From assembly GCF_018476645.1 (NCBI RefSeq), contig NZ_JAHCTB010000003.1:62001-126000 (forward strand): 64,000 nucleotides of DNA, in the 5' to 3' direction. The notes under the pieces are model-generated. The model saw only the letters and a list, made by a program, of their open reading frames with translations, was not told the DNA's origin and searched no databases. Of the stretch, positions 1 to 7,795 are shown piece by piece. Positions within the stretch are counted from its first letter, which is position 1. Each line of letters starts with the position of its first letter. Origin of the DNA: Aequorivita echinoideorum. GTDB lineage: Bacteria; Bacteroidota; Bacteroidia; Flavobacteriales; Flavobacteriaceae. Both the position numbers and the translations under genes were made by a program.

Positions 1-54
1 GTAAAAAAAGCTGTCGAAAAGAACAAGGCAAATAGAGCCAAGGCACTCACTTAG
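1..54 (+). CDS. possible C-terminal end of a protein cut by the window edge
   Basis: Frame 1 is open from the first base to a TAG at 52-54 and would encode 17 lysine/alanine-rich residues (ending NKANRAKALT). It overlaps by 8 bp the stop of the convergent minus-strand gene. This is too short to recognise a family, and an open stretch of this length can occur by chance. Confidence 0.25.
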   Translation, partial: VKKAVEKNKANRAKALT

Positions 55-268
55 AAACATTTGCACGCGGATTGTCTCGCATAAAAATAACCTCGCGTAT
101 CAACGCCACGTCTATTTCCAGATATTCCGCCACCTCGGGGATGGTTATGGGGCTATCTTTTTTCTTCCCTAACTTTTTTCGAATCTCCCGCAATTTTTTA
201 TTGCAGGTTTCTGGGGTCTTTCCCAAAATAACCGCCAAATCCTTGGCGTAAACACATAATCTACCCAT
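47..268 (-). CDS. small HTH-like hypothetical protein
   Basis: A 73-residue basic protein. I place the start at ATG 268 (MGRLCVYAKDL); an upstream in-frame extension to 322 gives an unconvincing N terminus. The sequence YAKDLAVILGKTPETCNKKL has the length and hydrophobic pattern of a helix-turn-helix, followed by a lysine-rich linker and a second possible helical pair (ITIPEVAEYLEID). Size and likely role resemble the excisionase-type HTH gene near 46.8 kb. A DNA-binding role is inferred from the pattern only; I do not recognise a named family. The next gene on the plus strand is a 250-aa unknown at 1258, and the intervening 990 bp are AT-rich and repeat-bearing. Confidence 0.6.
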   Translation of the reverse strand: MGRLCVYAKDLAVILGKTPETCNKKLREIRKKLGKKKDSPITIPEVAEYLEIDVALIREVIFMRDNPRANVSK

Positions 269-602
269 GCTTTCTAAATTAATTTTCAATAAAACAACAC
301 CCTTAGTTGAATAAAAGAACAAAGTCCTTCAATTGAAAATTAAAAGCTCAAAAACTTTTAATCAACAATCCTAAACTAAATGAATGTTTAGCTCATTTTT
401 TTTCATACTCGGATTCAAAGATTAATATTTGGTTAAAAAAGACTTGGTTAATGTCTAATGCAATGTTATAACATTTGAAATGAACTCCAATAAAAAGCAA
501 AGCAACGTTTTCAACTAATTATTAACATTGTTAAAATTAATAACTTATAAATGTATGTATATCAGATAATTAAAAAAATAGTATTCACAACTAAACGACA
601 AA

Positions 603-638
603 GTTATCAACACAATTAATTGTTAATATGTTGATAAC
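603..638. promoter_or_regulatory. 36-bp inverted repeat GTTATCAAC...GTTGATAAC
   Basis: Perfect 9-bp arms with an 18-bp spacer that itself contains the palindrome ACAATTAATTGT (612-623). Each arm includes TTATCAACA, one mismatch from a consensus DnaA box. It could be an operator for the upstream HTH-like gene or just an AT-rich palindrome; nothing else decides this. Confidence 0.4.
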
Positions 639-759
639 CAAATAATTAATATCACAATTAATTAACTATCAAGCTTTTTGATGTTATTGCAAGAAACAGC
701 ACCCCATTAATTAAATAATTACTATGTTAATCTCTTGATTTTAAGGATATACATTTCAC

Positions 760-929
760 AACCAACAACCAACAACTAACAACTAACAACCAACAACCCA
801 CAAACAACAACTTATCATCCGTCATTGCGAGCGAAGCGCGGCAATCTCATCAAACTAGCTCTTCACATAATTAATAATTACTAACTGCTAATTGATCATT
901 GCTAATTGATCATTGCTAATTGACAATAG
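760..929. repeat. heptanucleotide repeat arrays
   Basis: 760-811 is built from AACCAAC/AACTAAC-type 7-mers; 875-929 from alternating ATTGCTA and ATTGATC 7-mers. Both keep a strict 7-bp period although their unit sequences differ. Confidence 0.8.
821..851. repeat. REP-like palindromic element
   Basis: The sequence GTCATTGCGAGCGAAGCG continues into CGGCAATCTCATC, giving an imperfect GC-rich palindrome (ATTGC...GGCAAT) in an otherwise AT-rich gap. Elements of this appearance are dispersed in many bacterial genomes. It is unlike the REP units near the RAYT gene at 43.4 kb, so it would belong to another class. Confidence 0.55.
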
Positions 930-1257
930 CATGATACTCCCATGATACTCCCACCATGATTGCACCTTACCCCACCCTATAGAATATGAAGAGTTTCCAG
1001 AAATATCATCGAAAAGAAGAAAACAAGACGTTTTTAAGAAATTCAGTCGGATAGGCATTATAAAAGCCCCATACAAATCCTAACGGGAAAAATAAGTATT
1101 TCAGTTCCATTGGCACGACTGTAAATAGGAAAAATGTATCAAAGAAATACCAGCCGATTTTACTTAAAAACAGTTCTTAATATCATAAAAAAAACATATC
1201 ATTTGTTTGAAGAAGCCTGTATTTGCAGGGGCTCAACACCCGTCGTAATATTGCGCT

Positions 1258-2010
1258 ATGCCTAAGCAACGAGGCCCATTAAAAATTGTTGGAACCCTAG
1301 AGGACATCAATTTTTACAAATTGAAGAAAGGATACGCAGTCCGCATGAAGGGCGGTGTGGACAAAGACCGTATCCTAAGCGAAGCAAAATTCGCAAGAAC
1401 TCGTGAAAACATGTCTGAATTTGGTCTAAGCGCCACGGCAGGCAAGTATTTGCGTAAGGCAGCAGCAGGGTTGACGCTGTCTGCTAAAGACAATACCTCA
1501 GTCTCACGTTTGACTCAGGTTATGACCAGAATTAAGTATTTCGACAACACTTCCCCTCGTGGGAAGCGTCGGGTAGAGATTGGCATTCAAAACCCAGAGG
1601 GAATTGCATTGCTAAAAAACTTCAACTTTAATGATGAAGCCCCTCTATACGCTATTCTTAATGCACCTTACACGCTAGATAATGCCAGTGGGGAAGTTGA
1701 GATTCCGGTACTTATTACCGCTAAAAATCTCAACTATCCATCGGCGGCTACGCACGTAAGTTTTATGTCGGCTTTTATGGTTATAGATTTCGCCACTGGC
1801 GAATTTCAAGTAACCGAAAGCCCTGTGGTAAATCTGCCCATTAACCTGGTTTCCACCCAGGCTACGTTAACCCCAGCAGATGTGCCGTCGGGTACAGGAC
1901 CATCCATCTATCTTCTTGGAATCCAATTTTTTCAAGAAATAAATGGCGTTCAGTATCCATTATCTGAAGGAGCCTATAATACGTTGAGTATTATCGAAGC
2001 GGCAATCTAA
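1258..2010 (+). CDS. hypothetical protein, 250 aa, DUF6266-like architecture
   Basis: No family recognised with certainty. The first ~70 residues are very basic (KLKKGYAVRMKGG, then RTREN), and the remainder looks beta-rich and neutral. There is no signal peptide or membrane segment. The pattern of a basic N terminus with regularly spaced R/K, an xGTLEDINFYKLKKGY-type opening and a beta-rich C-terminal half recalls the DUF6266-type protein at 46.1 kb, and both genes stand alone with a small HTH gene nearby. The ATG lies directly inside the motif ATTGCGCTAT, which recurs upstream of the HU-like gene at 41.9 kb. A long structured terminator follows. Function unknown. Confidence 0.75.
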   Translation: MPKQRGPLKIVGTLEDINFYKLKKGYAVRMKGGVDKDRILSEAKFARTRENMSEFGLSATAGKYLRKAAAGLTLSAKDNTSVSRLTQVMTRIKYFDNTSPRGKRRVEIGIQNPEGIALLKNFNFNDEAPLYAILNAPYTLDNASGEVEIPVLITAKNLNYPSAATHVSFMSAFMVIDFATGEFQVTESPVVNLPINLVSTQATLTPADVPSGTGPSIYLLGIQFFQEINGVQYPLSEGAYNTLSIIEAAI

Positions 2011-2024
2011 GCCAAGCTCCATTA

Positions 2025-2107
2025 TAAAAGACCGGCGTTTTATACACCTTCAACTCTAAAACAAATTAACCGTAGTTGAAGCCTGTGCAAAATTGCTGGT
2101 CTTTTTC
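2025..2107 (+). terminator. long bulged stem-loop ending in a T-run
   Basis: Outer arms AAAAGACCGGCGTTTTATAC (starting about 2026) and GTGCAAAATTGCTGGTCTTT (ending about 2105) pair almost fully. An inner helix CTTCAACT/AGTTGAAG closes an AT-rich loop. A run of T follows. The long two-part helix is larger than a normal intrinsic terminator. Confidence 0.6.
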
Positions 2108-2169
2108 TATTATGTGAATTTTAACTAGGATTAACCCCGAAACAATTATCATTAATCGTCAATTGTAAA

Positions 2170-2296
2170 TCTCTGTCATACATCTTTCATCTTATGTCAT
2201 ACATCTTAAGTCCTAGGTCTTACGTCTTATGTCATATATCTTAAGTCTCATAAGACACTTCTCAAGTCTCAAATCTCAAATCTCAAGTCTAACATC
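2170..2296. repeat. degenerate heptad array
   Basis: Seven-base units of the types GTCTTAT, GTCATAT, ATCTTAA, GTCTCAT and TCTCAAA follow one another up to the promoter of the 2323 gene. Confidence 0.65.
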
Positions 2297-2302
2297 AATT
2301 AC

Positions 2303-2310
2303 TATCTTTG
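2303..2310 (+). promoter_or_regulatory. TAnnTTTG -7 element
   Basis: TATCTTTG matches the Bacteroidetes -7 consensus. It rules out the in-frame TTG at 2308 as start and supports ATG 2323 or 2329. Confidence 0.6.
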
Positions 2311-2322
2311 CCTAATAATCGT

Positions 2323-3504
2323 ATGAATATGAAACTTTTCATAACAACATGTCTTTTTATAATTTCCCAACTCACTTTCTCACAGACCGTAAACATTCCG
2401 GATGCCAACTTCAAGCAGGCACTCTTGGACCATACCCCTCCCATAGATACTAATAATGATGGCGAAATACAGTTAAGCGAGGCGCAGGCTACTTCAGTTG
2501 TTAATGTAATGAATAAAAATGTCTCAGATCTTACCGGTATCAGCGCATTTACAAACCTACAGGACTTATTGTGTAGGTCAAACCCCATAACTTCCCTGGA
2601 TATTTCCAGCAACACCCAATTGGTGCAGCTGTGGGCAGGATTTACGGATATTTCATCACTGAACACCTCCCAAAATGGAAATCTCTACATAATTCGTATA
2701 GAGAATTCAAACGTAACTGATCTAGATATCACTAATAATCCGCTTCTTGAATGGCTGGATGCAAGCTATTCACCTTTACAAAATCTTTCCACGGCTTCCA
2801 CTACGGCCCTTAGTGTTCTTTCTGTTGAAAATACTAATTTACAGTCCCTCGATGGTACCGCACATCCCCAACTGGAATTACTTAACATAGTCAATACCTC
2901 AATAACCAATATAGACTTTACTTTTTTACAGCAATTAAAGTCTATATCATTGGGCAGCGATTTAATACCCGAGACTTTGGACTTTTCCCAAAATACCAAT
3001 CTTTGCTCCCTTTATATACAAAACAGCCCCCAATTGGAATATATAAATCTAAAAAACGGCAATAATACGCTTTTGGTGCCTAACAGTGATTGCTCGGTAA
3101 ATCTTACTTATGGCGGTATAGCTACCACCTCGGGTGTCAACGCACAATTTAACGTCCCAAATCTGCAGACAATCTGTGTGGATAACATAGCCTTTGCACA
3201 ACAAAACTTCACCCTTGTTCCCCCACAGACTGTATTTATAGATGATTGCAACCTTGGCAATACTGAAAATCCACTGACTTCCCTGGAGCTTTATCCCAAT
3301 CCCGTTACGGAGGTGGTGTATCTTGATTCATACAAAACCATTTCATCGATAACAATTCTTAGCCCTTTGGGACAAACGCTAAAAAGCTTCAACCCCAACA
3401 ATAAGAAAATCAGCATCAATTTAGAAGAATTTGCTGCCGGCATCTATTTTATTCAAATTGAATCAGAAAACATCCAAATACTAAAAAGGATCATAAAGAA
3501 ATAA
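2323..3504 (+). CDS. secreted leucine-rich-repeat protein with T9SS sorting domain
   Basis: 393 residues from ATG 2323; the -7 element at 2303 excludes an earlier start, and ATG 2329 is equally possible. The N terminus (MKLFITTCLFIISQLTFSQ) is a signal peptide. It is followed by an EF-hand-like loop (DTNNDGEIQLSE), then about 200 residues of irregular leucine-rich repeats of the L..LD.S.NT.L..L type. The last ~75 residues are a type A T9SS sorting domain (LELYPNPV..., PLGQTLKSF, AAGIYFIQI, ending KRIIKK). The protein is expected to cross the outer membrane by type IX secretion and be anchored at the surface or released. The ligand is unknown. Flanked on both sides by heptad arrays, so probably monocistronic. 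Confidence 0.9.
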   Translation: MNMKLFITTCLFIISQLTFSQTVNIPDANFKQALLDHTPPIDTNNDGEIQLSEAQATSVVNVMNKNVSDLTGISAFTNLQDLLCRSNPITSLDISSNTQLVQLWAGFTDISSLNTSQNGNLYIIRIENSNVTDLDITNNPLLEWLDASYSPLQNLSTASTTALSVLSVENTNLQSLDGTAHPQLELLNIVNTSITNIDFTFLQQLKSISLGSDLIPETLDFSQNTNLCSLYIQNSPQLEYINLKNGNNTLLVPNSDCSVNLTYGGIATTSGVNAQFNVPNLQTICVDNIAFAQQNFTLVPPQTVFIDDCNLGNTENPLTSLELYPNPVTEVVYLDSYKTISSITILSPLGQTLKSFNPNNKKISINLEEFAAGIYFIQIESENIQILKRIIKK

Positions 3505-3591
3505 CCACCCATCAGGACAGCGAAAGACTATCGTGAGCTAAAATTATATTTCACTGAAGCAACTAATTAATTTTCAGAATAGAAAATCAAA

Positions 3592-4068
3592 AACCAACAA
3601 CCAACAACCAAGAACCAAGAACCAAGAACCAAGAACCAAGAACCAAGAACCAAGAACCGGGAATCAAGAATCAAGAATCAAGAACCAAGAATCAAGAACC
3701 AAGAACCGAGAACCGAGAACAAACAACCATCAACCATCAACCATCAACCAACAACCGAAAACCGACAACCGAAAACCGAAAACAGACAACCGAGAACAAA
3801 AAGCCCACAACATTCAACATTCATTAGTGAGCAACCAACAACAAAAAACCCCAACATTCATCATTCAAAATTCAAAATTCAAAATTCATTAGTGAGCAAC
3901 CCACAACAGACAACCGAGAACAAAAACCCCACAACATTCAACATTCAACATTCAAAATTCAAAATCCAACAACCAATAACCGAGAACACACAACCCACAA
4001 CAGACAACCGAGAACAAAAACCCCACAACATTCAACCACCAACCACCAACCAACAACCACCAACTATT
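3592..4068. repeat. long heptanucleotide array (about 65 units)
   Basis: Nearly 480 bp of 7-bp units, mostly AACCAAG, AACCGAG, AACCATC, AACCGAA, AACAGAC and later ATTCAAA. Each unit starts with AA, so the 7-bp phase survives unit-sequence drift. It fills the gap between two convergent genes. A plus-strand frame at 3892-4152 is a by-product of the repeat. Confidence 0.9.
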
Positions 4069-5089
4069 TCTTCAGCAAATAAGCATACGCTTCCATTCCC
4101 TTGGTATATTCAAATAGTACCTTTAGGACGCCTACCAATGGCAAGGCAATGATGGCTCCCACCGTCCCCCAGATTACCGAGAAGAGGATCACGCCAAAGA
4201 TGGTAATAAAAGGATTCAAATCCGTTTCGTCCCCTATAATCCACGGCGTAAGTACATAATTCTCTACCAGCTGCGCCGCAGAGATTACGCCAATTACAAT
4301 GAGTGCTGGGGTGGTGCCTGCGTACAAAAATGAAAGCAATACGGCTATTCCCCCACCTATAATGTTTCCCACATAAGGAATAATGGAGAAAAGGGCCCCA
4401 AACAGTGCCAGGAACAATGCATACGGTACAGAGCCAAGCAGGAATCCCGCATAATAGATCACAAATAGAAATACCATAATCTTGCTTTTCCCAATGAGAT
4501 AACTGCTCACTATCTTCGATGAGTCCCGTAACATCAACGCCATAGCCTTGGGATGGTCTGTCAACTTCTTAAAGAAATTCATGAACATCTGCTTCTGCAA
4601 TAGCAATAGAATGATGTATATGAAAATGATAAGCGATTGCGATAGTAAATTGATAAATGAGGAAAGAAAAGCACCCGCCATTCCTTCCAACTTATCCACT
4701 ATCTTTTGATTGTCCTCAATGTAATTTTCGTAATCCCAATGAAGGGTTTCATTGGCCCACTCGCTTGCGGCGTTCAACTTTTCAGTTCCCTTTTCCTTGA
4801 TGGTGGGCCAGTCGTCTGCCATTGCATTTATCTGTGAACCCACCAACCACGAAAGCAGTGAAAATACAATGACCATAAGCGTAACAGACAGGGTTATGGC
4901 AAGCCAATGGGGCAATCCCCATTTCTTGAACTGCTGCGTAGGCTTGTCCAGCAGCACAGCGATAATCGCACCCACCGCCAAGGGCATCAATATCCCGGAA
5001 CCTATAATCAGTAGTGCCAACACACCGCCAATTATAAACAGCACCTTCAATAAATACTTCCCAGAGATTTCTATTTTGTTATTATTCAT
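4064..5089 (-). CDS. AI-2E family transporter (PerM/YtvI-type permease)
   Basis: 341 residues. Two hydrophobic segments lie at about 10-48 (IIGSGILMPLAVGAIIAVLL) and a third at 58-82. A soluble stretch of about 65 residues follows (with NAMADDWPTIKEKG), then several membrane segments including the conserved glycine/proline region IIPYVGNIIGGGIAVLLSFL and ALPLVGVLKVLFEYTKGM near the C terminus. Length and layout fit the AI-2E exporter family (formerly UPF0118). Members export small molecules, or in some cases ions; the substrate here cannot be read from sequence. It stands alone between two heptad arrays, with its stop codon at the array edge. Confidence 0.88.
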   Translation of the reverse strand: MNNNKIEISGKYLLKVLFIIGGVLALLIIGSGILMPLAVGAIIAVLLDKPTQQFKKWGLPHWLAITLSVTLMVIVFSLLSWLVGSQINAMADDWPTIKEKGTEKLNAASEWANETLHWDYENYIEDNQKIVDKLEGMAGAFLSSFINLLSQSLIIFIYIILLLLQKQMFMNFFKKLTDHPKAMALMLRDSSKIVSSYLIGKSKIMVFLFVIYYAGFLLGSVPYALFLALFGALFSIIPYVGNIIGGGIAVLLSFLYAGTTPALIVIGVISAAQLVENYVLTPWIIGDETDLNPFITIFGVILFSVIWGTVGAIIALPLVGVLKVLFEYTKGMEAYAYLLKK

Positions 5090-5191
5090 TATGAATTTTT
5101 AGAATTGAAGAAACTAAAAGTAATTATTCATAAATGATAAATAACCAATAAACCAACAATTAATTTCTAAAAACAAAGAATATAGGACAAG

Positions 5192-5540
5192 ATTAGAGAA
5201 TCAAGAACCAAGAACAGAGAACCGAGAACCAAGAACCAAGAACCGACAACCGACAACAGACAACCGAGAACAGAGAACCGAGAACCGACAACCGACAACA
5301 GACAACCGAGAACAGAGAACCGAGAACAGACAACCGAGAACAGACAACCGAGAACTGGAAACAGACAACCGAGAACCGAGAACCGAGAACCGAGAACAGA
5401 CAATCGAGAATCAAGAACTAAGAATCAAGAACCGAGAACAGAGAACCGGGAACAGAGAACTGAGAACAGAGAATTGAGAACTGAGAACAGAGAACCCACA
5501 AAATTCAAAATTCAGAATTCAAAATTCAACATTCATTAGT
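5192..5540. repeat. long heptanucleotide array (about 48 units)
   Basis: Uninterrupted 7-bp units such as ACCGAGA, ACAGACA, ACCGACA, ACAGAGA and, at the right end, AAATTCA. Because 7 is not a multiple of 3, any open frame through it repeats every 21 bp, which produces spurious SVLG-type frames on the minus strand. Confidence 0.9.
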
Positions 5541-5552
5541 GATCAACAATCG

Positions 5553-6458
5553 CTAAACTTCCTCAACCACAAAAAACCCATCATTCCCTTGGGCCTGGTA
5601 AAGGGGCATAAAGATATACGCATCCCATTCACTGAAGACAGACTGTCCGTTGTGGTGCGCCAGCAACTCCCCTTTTTTGATAGGCTGAAAATTGGTGTAA
5701 CCCGCTTCCATCTTAAAGTCATCGCCGGGCTGCAGTCCATACCTATGTTTTATTTCAAAGGTTTTTTGCGAATCCTTTTTCTTGTTGAGCAACTTAACAG
5801 ATTCGGGATAATGGCGCAAAAGCTCGAGGTTGAGGCCGCAAGCATTCTGTATGGCCAGCCAGATCATCCCTTCATGGCTCACTTTTGAAATGCGGCTATC
5901 GTGCTGTCCTCCTTCAAAAACAAAGCCTGTAATGCCAATCCTGCTTTCGTAATGGTCTATACAGCCTAAAACAATATCCGAAAAACCACGAATGATGTAG
6001 GTAGGAAATTGATGCGCCCAAGCATCGTTATCATTTACTTCCTGTACAGAAATGTAGGGCTCGCTCGCCGCTGAGGTGGTATGGCAATCCAAGAAATAAC
6101 GTTTGGTAAAATCCTCCTCCGGAAACCGCTCTAGCACTTCAATGATGGAAAACATCTCCTTTTTTTCGTAAGTGTCCTTTATGTTTCCCTCAATATTTTC
6201 AACGGTCCACGTTCTGTTAAGGTCTTCATCTATATACCGAACCCCATTCTTTAGGGCATCCCGGTTTCCTATCACACCTACAACCTTTCCGTTTATTTCA
6301 GGTTTCTCATCCTTTAGGATCTTAAAAACATTCTGAAGCGCAATTACACCACTGGGTTCATTTCCGTGTACCCCTCCCGTTATGAACAGGAGCGGTCCCT
6401 TGTTTCCGCTGCTATATTCACCAACCACGCGAGGCAAATTTTCTCTATTCCTAAGCAT
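5553..6458 (-). CDS. M14-family succinylglutamate desuccinylase/aspartoacylase-like zinc hydrolase
   Basis: 301 residues. Zinc-site and catalytic motifs of the AstE/ASPA branch are visible: GGVHGNEPSG gives His31 and Glu34, DLNR at 79-82, His126 in LDCHTTSA as third ligand, and Glu182 in FVFEGGQHD as likely catalytic base. The enzymes remove an acyl or amino-acid group from an N-acyl amino acid; the real substrate is not determined. There is no signal peptide, so it is cytoplasmic. It lies downstream of, and on the same strand as, an ATP-grasp ligase and a DUF1704 peptidase, which suggests a shared pathway, but a 284-bp repeat-containing gap and its own -7 element separate it. Confidence 0.88.
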   Translation of the reverse strand: MLRNRENLPRVVGEYSSGNKGPLLFITGGVHGNEPSGVIALQNVFKILKDEKPEINGKVVGVIGNRDALKNGVRYIDEDLNRTWTVENIEGNIKDTYEKKEMFSIIEVLERFPEEDFTKRYFLDCHTTSAASEPYISVQEVNDNDAWAHQFPTYIIRGFSDIVLGCIDHYESRIGITGFVFEGGQHDSRISKVSHEGMIWLAIQNACGLNLELLRHYPESVKLLNKKKDSQKTFEIKHRYGLQPGDDFKMEAGYTNFQPIKKGELLAHHNGQSVFSEWDAYIFMPLYQAQGNDGFFVVEEV

Positions 6459-6541
6459 TGTTATCTCTTTCTGTTTTTTGAGTATATGGTTTTAATTAAT
6501 TTAATTAAGCGAAAAGGTTTCCTAAAACATCTCCACTTCTA

Positions 6542-6549
6542 CAAAAATA
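6542..6549 (-). promoter_or_regulatory. TAnnTTTG -7 element with TTTG about 20 bp upstream
   Basis: On the minus strand the sequence reads TTTG, a 20-bp spacer, then TATTTTTG: both halves of the Bacteroidetes promoter. It serves the M14-family gene with a leader of about 80 nt. Confidence 0.6.
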
Positions 6550-6589
6550 ATAGCTATGTTGTTTAAATTCAAATTGAACTAATAACAAT

Positions 6590-6655
6590 TAGCAATGAAC
6601 AATTAGCAATTAGCAATTAATAATGTGTAATTAGTAATAATTTAGCGCCAAACTC
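6590..6655. repeat. heptad array (AATTAGC type)
   Basis: Seven-bp units AATTAGC, AATGAAC, AATTAAT and AATTAGT in the 284-bp gap between the ATP-grasp and M14-family genes. Confidence 0.75.
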
Positions 6656-6742
6656 AATCTTGAAAACCAAACTCCCATCTAATCTCTTAAACATTTAAAC
6701 TTTTAAACTTTCAACTCTGAACTTTCAACCATTAACCATCAA

Positions 6743-7795
6743 CTAATCCATAGTAGCCAATTCCCGATTGCTGAGTGTTTTTTTATAATACTTTCTATAT
6801 TCCATCTTCCGTTCTATCGCTTCAATTACGGTATCGGTAAAGGCTGGTAGTTTTATCTTTTCGCAATAATCCAATCCGCCCGGGCTCAGTACGTTTATTT
6901 CTATCAGCTTATCCTTTACAATGTCAAGCCCCACAAAGAAAAGTCCGTCCCTGATCAGTTTTGGGGCAGTCAGTGCCACAATACGCTCAATCTCCGGGGT
7001 CAGTTTCGCCTTCTTGGCCTTGGCGCCCAGCGCCAGATTACTCCTGAATTCCGAGGAATCACTATTGACCCTGCGTATGATCGCCATTTCGCCATCTTCC
7101 TCCAGTATTTTCCCGTTCATTAAAATCACACGCACATCGCCCTTGCTCACTTCCGGCAAAAATTCCTGTGCTATGATATATCCCTTGGCACTGATGGTAT
7201 CTACAATCTGGTTTAGATTTTTCTTGTCCTTGTCTATAAGATAAACATCCTGTCCCCCCGAGCCTTCCAAGGGTTTCAGTACCATTTTCTTTCCCGCTTG
7301 CTCCCAAAATTTCAATATATCCTCCTTATTGCGAGTGATAATGCTGTCCGGTTTTATTTCTGCGGGCAATTCCTCAAAATATAGTTTATCAATAAAAGCG
7401 TGGCTCATCGCAAAGGCATCGTTAAGCACCAAAACGCCACTCTGCTGTATCATTCGCGCAAAGGCAATACCACTGTGCTCTGCCCAATGTCTATCTGAGG
7501 TTTCCTCGGTTGGGTTATTCCGAAGAAAAACAACATCCATATCGGCACTCGGCACGGCTTTATACTTCATTTTATCGTCCTGTACCTGTGCCCAAAATTC
7601 CTCAACGGTTTCCCCTTTCAGCGATTTGGGGAGTTTCTTACAGCGCAGACTTATGTTCTCATCGTGCTGGAATATAAAGTCGCCCACGCTCATCACGTAC
7701 ACATCATGCCCCCTTGTATGGGCTTTTCTCAATAATACTACCGTGGTCCCGCAGGTCTCGGTCTTAATGTCGCTTATTACAAAACATATTTTCAT
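6743..7795 (-). CDS. glutathione-synthase-like ATP-grasp ligase
   Basis: 350 residues. The N-terminal preATP-grasp domain (MKICFVISDI...) is followed by an ATP-grasp fold: Lys174 in MVLKPLEGSGG with the glycine loop 178-181, RVILMNG at 222-228, a GshB-like FRSNLALGAKA at 250-260, and Mg-binding Asp291, Glu299 and Asn301 (EINVLSPGG). These enzymes join an amino acid or peptide carboxylate to an amine through an acyl-phosphate. True glutathione synthase is possible, but no gamma-glutamylcysteine ligase is nearby, so the substrate is open. Its ATG overlaps the stop of the upstream DUF1704 gene (ATGA, 7792-7795), so the two are translationally coupled. Confidence 0.85.
   Translation of the reverse strand: MKICFVISDIKTETCGTTVVLLRKAHTRGHDVYVMSVGDFIFQHDENISLRCKKLPKSLKGETVEEFWAQVQDDKMKYKAVPSADMDVVFLRNNPTEETSDRHWAEHSGIAFARMIQQSGVLVLNDAFAMSHAFIDKLYFEELPAEIKPDSIITRNKEDILKFWEQAGKKMVLKPLEGSGGQDVYLIDKDKKNLNQIVDTISAKGYIIAQEFLPEVSKGDVRVILMNGKILEEDGEMAIIRRVNSDSSEFRSNLALGAKAKKAKLTPEIERIVALTAPKLIRDGLFFVGLDIVKDKLIEINVLSPGGLDYCEKIKLPAFTDTVIEAIERKMEYRKYYKKTLSNRELATMD

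Larger units (their letters stand above)
323..1257. other. long AT-rich intergenic region with palindrome, heptad repeats and a REP-like element
   Basis: About 930 bp without a convincing gene. It holds an inverted repeat GTTATCAAC (603-611) / GTTGATAAC (630-638), two period-7 repeat stretches (760-811 and 875-929) with a GC-rich REP-like palindrome between them (821-851), and a small CCTG/CAGG hairpin just before the 1258 start. A 62-codon minus-strand frame at 888-1076 overlaps the repeat and is not believed. Confidence 0.6.

Noticed and set aside
888-1076. 62-codon minus-strand frame
   Set aside because: Overlaps the ATTGCTA heptad array and has no recognisable domain or promoter.
3892-4152. 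86-codon plus-strand frame in the heptad array
   Set aside because: Its sequence is repeat-derived, rich in Asn, Thr, Gln and Pro, and it runs into the 3' end of the convergent permease gene.
5167-5414. Minus-strand frames encoding a repeated SVLG-type heptapeptide
   Set aside because: A 7-bp repeat read in any frame gives a 7-residue repeat; there is no start context or conservation to support translation.
3592-5540. CRISPR array
   Set aside because: Repeats are 7 bp with no spacers and no cas genes are present.
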